Positions 58,501 to 64,000 of a DNA stretch of 64,000 nucleotides are shown here, in pieces. The notes beneath the pieces were generated by a model, which was not told the origin of the DNA, did no database searches, and was given only the letters and a program-made list of their open reading frames with translations. Each line of letters begins with the position of its first letter. Positions within the stretch are counted from its first letter, which is position 1. The stretch comes from Klebsormidium nitens. Its lineage: Eukaryota > Streptophyta > Klebsormidiophyceae > Klebsormidiales > Klebsormidiaceae. Made by a program: the position numbers and the translations under genes. The stretch spans positions 1-64,000 of the forward strand of contig DF236981.1 in assembly GCA_000708835.1 (NCBI GenBank), written 5' to 3'.

Positions 58501-61500
58501 GACTTGCATGTTATTCACAACCGACCACTTAATCTGTCCCCGCTCAAACAAAGCGTCCATGCACTAACCAGGGAACCAGGAATCTGTGGATTGAACGGGC
58601 AGCCAGCATCGACAAGGTGTATTGCACAAGTTGGGTTGTACGATCATTGCAGAGAAAGTTGCAAATCTCTGTAACAATGCACAGAACCCTGATCCCCTTG
58701 CCACCACGACAATTCACGGGCAGCCCGCCACATTGCCCGTACCTGCAACTGCGAGACTTGGCCCCCAAACTCGGTGTTGGCTGCCGCCAGGCGCACGTTG
58801 TGGGTCTTCTTGTAGTCGTCGGTGGGGCGCTCCATGCCACCGGGGCGCACAATCTGCAGATGATGAGCGGAGAAGGACATGAGTCAGCAAAGGGTGGCAT
58901 TTCCATCCGTAAGACCATTTCTCCAACAAGCTTTCTTGATTCTGTATGGTGTGCCAGTCACGAAGTCATACAGGGATGGAGTGCAAAGCCGTGATGATTT
59001 GATACTTCAGATGGTTCCTTGAAGAGCTTTGTGCTTTTCACTTATGGACTCCCATGTTTGGCAATGCCGTGCTTTGCCAGCCTTGGCTGTGATTTGTCAG
59101 TGACAACCTGATTGATTGCTCTGCATCAAGACAAGTGCAGGGAACATTGTGAATACCTGCATCACCAATTGCTGTTTCACTGAGCCCAGTGGTCCTCACC
59201 GTGAAAGCCATCCCGCTGTTCTCCAGCTCAATCTCGGCCTGCCTCTTCCAGACCAGCACGCCCCAGAACAAGCTGCAAACATAGCCCGACAATAAGACAA
59301 TCAGGCCGGACCAGGCCCTTGCAGGCAAAAGCATGCGGGGTAAGGTGAACTCCAATGCCAAAGCCCCCGGCTAAATTGGTTGTTTCATTACTACCTCTGG
59401 ACAAGGTGGCCGACGAGTCGATGGGTTGGATCAAAAGACCAATAGACGCAGCAATATATGGAGGTGGCTTCTGAGGGACTGTACACAACGCAAACCTTCG
59501 ACCAAGGCGTTCATTGCGCACATCATCAGAGAGACTGGTTGGACGCCTCCACCAGGATAAAACTTCGTCGGGGAAACCGACTCACTTGAGAAGTGCTGCT
59601 GGGAATCCAACCTTGCCGGCCCCGATGGATGACACCATTACAAACTGCGCCACATTGGCCTCCACCGCTGCACACAATGAGATATCAGTTTCAGGTAATA
59701 GTAGGTCAAGCAACTTGCTCACTTCCTTGCCAGGGCAACATTCTACAAGTGGAGTCTGACCACACCGAACTGGCAATCCCCGAGCGGTTTTGATCTGAAA
59801 TAAGCCTCAACAACCATGTCAGGACACAGCAGCACATGCCGCCCAGATTGTGTGACGCCTTTCAGCATCTAGGGTCTTTCCAGGAATCTTGTACAACAGC
59901 TCTCCGTTGCGTCCACCGAACCGTCGTCTAACTTTACCCAGATCCCGACTGCTCGGATGTGGACTTCTTCTGATCACCACTCCTTTATGCACGCTAATGG
60001 CCGCATTCTTGAACACGGTTGACGCCAACGCCCCTCTCTCTCCCACCTGCTCTAATGAGGGCCTTGGCCCCCTCCCCGTCCACTCGGTACGGCCCCTTGA
60101 CATCCCCCGCCGCGCTTTCTCCTGCCCCAATGGCTGCCACAACCTTGCTTGCATTCCCAATGGCGCGTGGGATCGTCTCGGGGTTGTCCAAATCATACTC
60201 GACCACGTCAATCAACCGCGCCTGCTGCGGCGACACCAGAGCGTACTGGGTCGCAAATGCGAGGGCTTCCTGTGCCTTCTGCACGTTGCGCACACCGGCG
60301 CGCACCTTGAAACCAAGGGCGCTCAGCTCCCTGAAACAAAGAAGCAATGATACTTTCAGAACAGAAGGTACGCATTGACGCATACATCGGCGTCAGAAAC
60401 TGACCATAATCTGAAGTCAGGCTGAGCGCCACCGGGGTGCAAACAAGGAATCCTGCAGCAATCAGGCCAACTGTGCCTATATGCCAAGAGCATGGATCAT
60501 GCTTTAATATCCCTCTTGATCACTACACTACTGTCTTAGCGTGAAGGCAGCTCTCGACTTCTTTTCTGCAGCTTCATAAACGTTTTGCATGCACCACACA
60601 TTATACAGCAATCCTGAAATATGAAACCTAAAGCAAACCCCACATGTCCCCACCTGACTGTACGAATCCCGACTTTCCCAGTGGCTCCCGCGACAAACAC
60701 GGTGTTCGGGTCGCTGCGCTGCTGCCTTGCCGTGCCGGGCAGCTGGAAACCCTGGGGCACCTTAGCGGCGGCCTTTTGAAAGATGGATCCCGACTTGAGC
60801 GCCGGCTTGGCTGATTCCGCAGTGTCAGCCACCTTCCTCTTGACGGTGCCTGGCAGCTTGAAGAAGCCTGTGCATGATGCCAACAAAGTCACCTTGTATT
60901 CTGGACTTGCTCAGGTTTTGAGATCGATGGGCACGCTGGGATTGCGTCACAGTCTGTGTTGGTTGACAGATACTCACTGGAAAAGGTTGCAAATATGTTT
61001 GCGGAGTATTCAGAAGGTTGCAGAAGCTTGTCCACTTTCCAGCCATGCAAAAATGACACAATGTGGGCACCGCGCTAGTTTGGTTGTATGATTGAGCTTC
61101 CGTTTAACAGCATCCCATGTGCTTTCTTCTTGTAAAACCAGCGGGCTTGTGGGGGCCCTCAAGCAGCCCCTTTAAGCTTCTACTTGTGAACGCGGCTCAT
61201 CATTGGCCACTTCACATGCAAAAGGCATGCAATGCATGTCTCATCAACACAGCTTCCAAGAGATCATCTGAGCTGGCCCTGACTTTAGCAGCTATTTTAG
61301 GTATCGCCGTTCAGGTGCCAAAATTCAAATTTTTTACATGGTCTCAAACAGCAAGGGTAATGCACCCCCCACCCTTGCCAGAGCAAGTGGGATCTAAAGC
61401 AGCCCATGGCAATGTACCCCTGGACCTTTTTAAAAAGTATCAGACTGTCTTCAAGGACCACCTGGAACATTCTGAAAGACAACATGAGCTCACAGAAAGA

Positions 61501-61872
61501 AAACAGTTAGCTTGGTCGACAGCTCCAAGATCTTCCGTCAAATGTGCCGGCACAAAGCCCGTCTCATTCAATGCAAGCAGGGGTGATGCGGGTATTGTTC
61601 TTGCAAAGGTGGAATCTGTTCAGCTTCCCTAAGCAGATCCTTATTTTTGCACCTATGGGCCCATCCCTCAACAGGAAGAATCTCTACAGCCTCATTGTGC
61701 ACATACCTGTTCCTTTTGCCTTCACCCTGGCATGTTGCGGCCTGCATTGCCCTGTCAACTGCACGGGGCACACCTGCGCCCCCAGAAAGCTGGAAGATGA
61801 CAGCGCACATGCTGACCCCTGGAACGACGAGGCCAGCAAACTGCCCGAAGAAACAGAGGTCGCCGACATCAT
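52591..61872 (-). CDS. TIC62: TIC62-like chloroplast NAD(P)-binding protein with C-terminal FNR-binding motifs (1045 aa, 15 exons)
   Basis: Exons, minus strand: 61872-61707, 60867-60654, 60330-60047, 59667-59586, 59272-59200, 58853-58743, 58389-58176, 57796-57678, 57118-56940, 56412-56199, 55549-55150, 54675-54077, 53773-53657, 53293-53203 and 52865-52591. All are GT-AG, the phases agree throughout, and they total 3138 nt. Residues 1-55 are a Ser-rich transit peptide (MMSATSVSSGSLLASS). Residues 110-310 are the atypical short-chain dehydrogenase (Rossmann) domain: VFVAGATGKVG, GFKVRAGVRNV, FVMVSSIGAGKVGFP, LFWGVLVWKRQAE and IVRPGGMERPTDDYK. About 330-690 is Ala/Glu/Lys-rich coiled coil. The tail has two FNR-binding boxes, PLSPYTMYDDLKPPTSPTP (about residue 760) and PLSPYTQYPDLKPPTSPMP (about 997), three KWPW boxes and seven 11-residue repeats. 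Known TIC62 is a redox-sensing envelope/stroma/thylakoid protein that anchors ferredoxin-NADP reductase. This one is about twice the flowering-plant length. Confidence 0.93.
54078..54319 (-). repeat. 33-bp coding tandem repeat (11-residue EAPK-type motif, ~7.4 copies) in TIC62 exon 12
   Basis: The translated unit is EAPK(A/V)VE(A/E/D)(V/A)KK, repeated seven times and ending with a partial EAPK at the exon boundary; the last full unit is EAPKVVADIKK. An 11-residue, Lys/Glu/Ala amphipathic period is the hallmark of group 3 LEA proteins. The DNA unit is 33 bp, so copy number can vary without breaking the frame. Confidence 0.95.
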
Positions 61873-62543
61873 TGCGGCCTCAGCAATGCTCTTCTGAATG
61901 CAGAATGTTGTCTCCTGCTCGCTCCTCTGCAGGAACGCAAGGCCCCCACGTCAGCAGGTACAGGAGACCCGCACAATCCTGACCAAATGCTGAGAGAAGA
62001 AAGAGACAACTTGGAGGAAAGCAGCACGAGGGGCCAGGGCGTCAGGCAGAACATGAACTCACGTTCTTCTTTCTGGCTCTAAATGCAGCTGAATTCTGAG
62101 TGGATAAACTGGGATCCCCAGCTCCACGATGGACGCTCACGATTGGTCGAGATGAGGAAAAAGGATTCCAAGTCCCGGCTGGCCTACTTCGGAGGCAGCC
62201 ACGTGGCAAACAACCTTTGCTTGAGAATCGGTACTTCACGGAGGAGAGGAAGCAACGAAGCATGCATCGATCACAGGGTTCAGCACACGTTGATTGCACA
62301 ATGTCGTGTTGCAGTGGCGTGCTTCTCGCCTCATGAGCGTTCACAGAAGGCAGCTCGCTGCTGAGATTGCATTGGATACACCTTCTTAGGACTTGTACAG
62401 GTAGCTCGGGGCGTCGTCGTCTTTCTCCAAAAGAAGCATTCTGGTCGATTGCCCTTCGTTCGGCCTTTGACCATCAGCCAAACGACATGCATTGAGAACC
62501 AACTCTTGGAAACGTCCAGAATCCTTTGAAATCATCTGAAAGT
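61873..62543. promoter_or_regulatory. Shared upstream region of divergent TIC62 and DEG8-like genes
   Basis: 671 bp separate the two ATGs (61872 minus and 62544 plus). Both products are chloroplast proteins, so this is a candidate bidirectional promoter. No TATA box or light-response element was identified with confidence. Minus-strand open frames reaching to 62386 are antisense shadows of the DEG8 first exon and flank. Confidence 0.5.
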
Positions 62544-64000
62544 ATGGCGTGCTCCTCAGCAATACAGGCTTTGAACTGCACCAATCCAGTGGCCACAACA
62601 CAGAAGCTAGAGACACCTAACTTCCATATGCAAGTTGCCCCACTCAGCATTTCATCGATCTTAGGGGCCAGCCCCTGTCTGCAGACCTGGTCTCACTTCC
62701 CTGCACGCATTGACAGCCTACTCCTGAGTGTGTGGCCCTCCTCTAAAACGGGCCCAGATTGCACAAGAGGAAGGCGCCACAGTAGAGTGCGCACACGAGT
62801 CTGTAGTCAAGGTGAAATTTTCAACCGAGGTGCAAGCGAGGAAGGATCAAATACAAGGTGAACCGCGCTCTCTCAACATCTGCCAAGCGGTTGCCTATGT
62901 CTGTGAGCTAGTGACGACTTCTTTTGGGAGGTGGGGCTAAAGAAATGGCTGAAGAACTGCGCCACATTTAGTTGCACTACCTACCACCACCACCCCCACA
63001 AAAAATCAATATCAGCGTCTGTCTGAAGATAAGAGGAAGTTGTGCCTTTTCAATACCACTGGAGAAGTGGACCGTCCACAGTTTTGACTCTCAACATCAC
63101 GGCGTTTGAGAGACCCACCATCTAATTGTCGTGACCAGATCTTTAATTTTGTGACGCTTGAAGCGGATCAGACACACCCATTGAAACTTCCGTCTGCCTT
63201 GCCGCAGCAGCCAACCGTCCACCTCAGGACGTTCATCTAATGACGATCCCCCAACCATAACACGGCGGTCCGCCATTTTTCTGGCAGCAACGCCCTCCAT
63301 GCTTGTGGCACTGCCAGGTGAAGCTTTTTTATTGCTTTTCCAAATCCTGGGGGCGACAGCTGTCGCCTTTAGTGTTGGGGTTGTTATAAAGCAAAATTGT
63401 TGAGTGCTGGTTGAACCCTGACTTTGAGAGTGCTTTTCAATTCTTTGGGAATATTATTGCGTCTTTATTCTTTCCATTTGCTTTGATTGAACTTGTCGAG
63501 ATACTTATCCTGATTGATCTGAATGATTGCAGATGAAAACGCCACAGAAAGAGAGGCACAGAAAATCCAATAACGATGCCCTTTTTTGGTCTGCAGCACA
63601 CGCATACCGGGATACAGATGTCACTCTAGAGCAAGTGACGCCCCCCATCACACCCGCGGGAAAGCTCCCGCCATCTGAGGTGTGTCCTTGATGTGCACCA
63701 ATAAAACTCAGCATTGTAATATGTGGTCGGATTGGTGCGGCAAAGTAGGGAGCCCTCAGTCAGCATGATGTTGATAATTGTCCACACTGTTGTCTTTGAT
63801 CTGAACATGGCCCTTATTTCGTCCTACCGACTGTCTCAAAGGGATCAAGAGCTTTCACTCCAGTGCATGCTTCAGACACTCACGAGCTTAGCCCTCGATG
63901 TTGACCCCTTTGCTTTTTCCTTTCTGTCGTCCAGGAGGCCACTGTACAGTTGTTTGAGCGCAGCACCTACTCGGTGGCCAATATATTCGACGTGACACTG
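62544..64000 (+). CDS. DEG8: DEG8-like thylakoid-lumen serine protease, N-terminal part (runs off right edge)
   Basis: Exons: 62544-62857 (ATG, 104 codons plus two bases), 63208-63317, 63597-63679 and 63935-64000 (continues past the edge); the phases agree. Exon 1 encodes a chloroplast transit-like peptide (MACSSAIQALNCTNPV). Exon 2 gives a twin-arginine lumenal signal, TRRSAIFLAATPSMLVALP. Across the next splice comes AHA/Y, a good AxA lumenal cleavage site. The mature start DVTLEQVTPPITPAGKLPPSE then EATVQLFERSTYSVANIFDV matches the conserved entry to DEG5/DEG8 proteases, just before the chymotrypsin-like catalytic domain. Arabidopsis DEG8 pairs with DEG5 to degrade photodamaged photosystem II D1 protein in the lumen. 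The catalytic His-Asp-Ser triad and PDZ domain lie outside the window. Sibling DEG1 is the main alternative, but SV(V/A)NIFDVTL is most DEG8-like. Confidence 0.85.

Noticed and set aside
62386-62616. Minus-strand frame ending DDDAPSYLYKS, at first read as the 3' end of another gene
   Set aside because: It overlaps the transit-peptide exon of the DEG8-like gene on the plus strand, whose four exons fit by phase and by recognisable protein sequence.
63385-63533. TATAAA at 63385 with an ATG at 63533 as promoter and start of the right-edge gene
   Set aside because: The position lies inside intron 2 of the DEG8 model; exon 3 starts at 63597 after a strong polypyrimidine acceptor, and the transit and twin-arginine exons lie upstream.

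Overview
The window is nuclear DNA from a photosynthetic eukaryote. The genes are split by many short GT-AG introns. They include a chloroplast inner-envelope protein (TIC62), a thylakoid-lumen DEG8-type protease, a plant-type full-size ABCA transporter, and eukaryotic housekeeping genes (VPS36, ribosomal protein L27a, SAGA subunit SGF11). Moderate GC, dense introns, a TIC62 carrying ferredoxin-NADP reductase (FNR) binding motifs, and an assembly gap of Ns suggest a draft genome of a streptophyte green alga (Klebsormidium-like). The species is inference. I built exon models by hand from splice signals and reading-frame phase, and cross-checked by protein motifs.

Left part (1-13 kb): an accessory-looking, repeat-rich region. 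It holds the end of an unknown minus-strand gene, several tandem repeats, a divergent (head-to-head) pair of uncharacterised paralogous genes (about 2.8-6.6 kb) with conserved intron positions, an intronless F-box/LRR-like gene, a ~600-bp direct duplication, and an intronless RNase III/dsRBD-like gene with a broken frame.

Middle (13.5-43 kb): a 14-exon FUSC/aromatic-acid-exporter-like membrane protein (+, interrupted by a 177-N gap), a 15-kb full-size ABCA transporter with about 33 exons (-), and the ESCRT-II subunit VPS36 (+, six exons, 443 residues). FUSC and ABCA converge; ABCA and VPS36 diverge.

Right part (44-64 kb): ribosomal protein L27a (-, two exons, 148 residues), SGF11 with a long basic/RGG tail (+), TIC62 (-, 15 exons, a frame-consistent 1045-residue model) and, divergent from it, the first four exons of a DEG8-like lumenal protease (+) that runs off the window. 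TIC62 (redox-linked envelope/thylakoid FNR anchor) and DEG8 (lumenal protease of photosystem II maintenance) share one 671-bp upstream region. The TIC62 protein is about twice the usual length. It has a coiled-coil insert, seven LEA-like 11-residue repeats, three KWPW boxes and two FNR-binding boxes.

The most interesting items are the unknown paralogous gene pair with its 74-bp splice-acceptor duplication, the FNR-binding/LEA-like TIC62, and the odd RNase III-like gene. No complete new system can be claimed from sequence alone.
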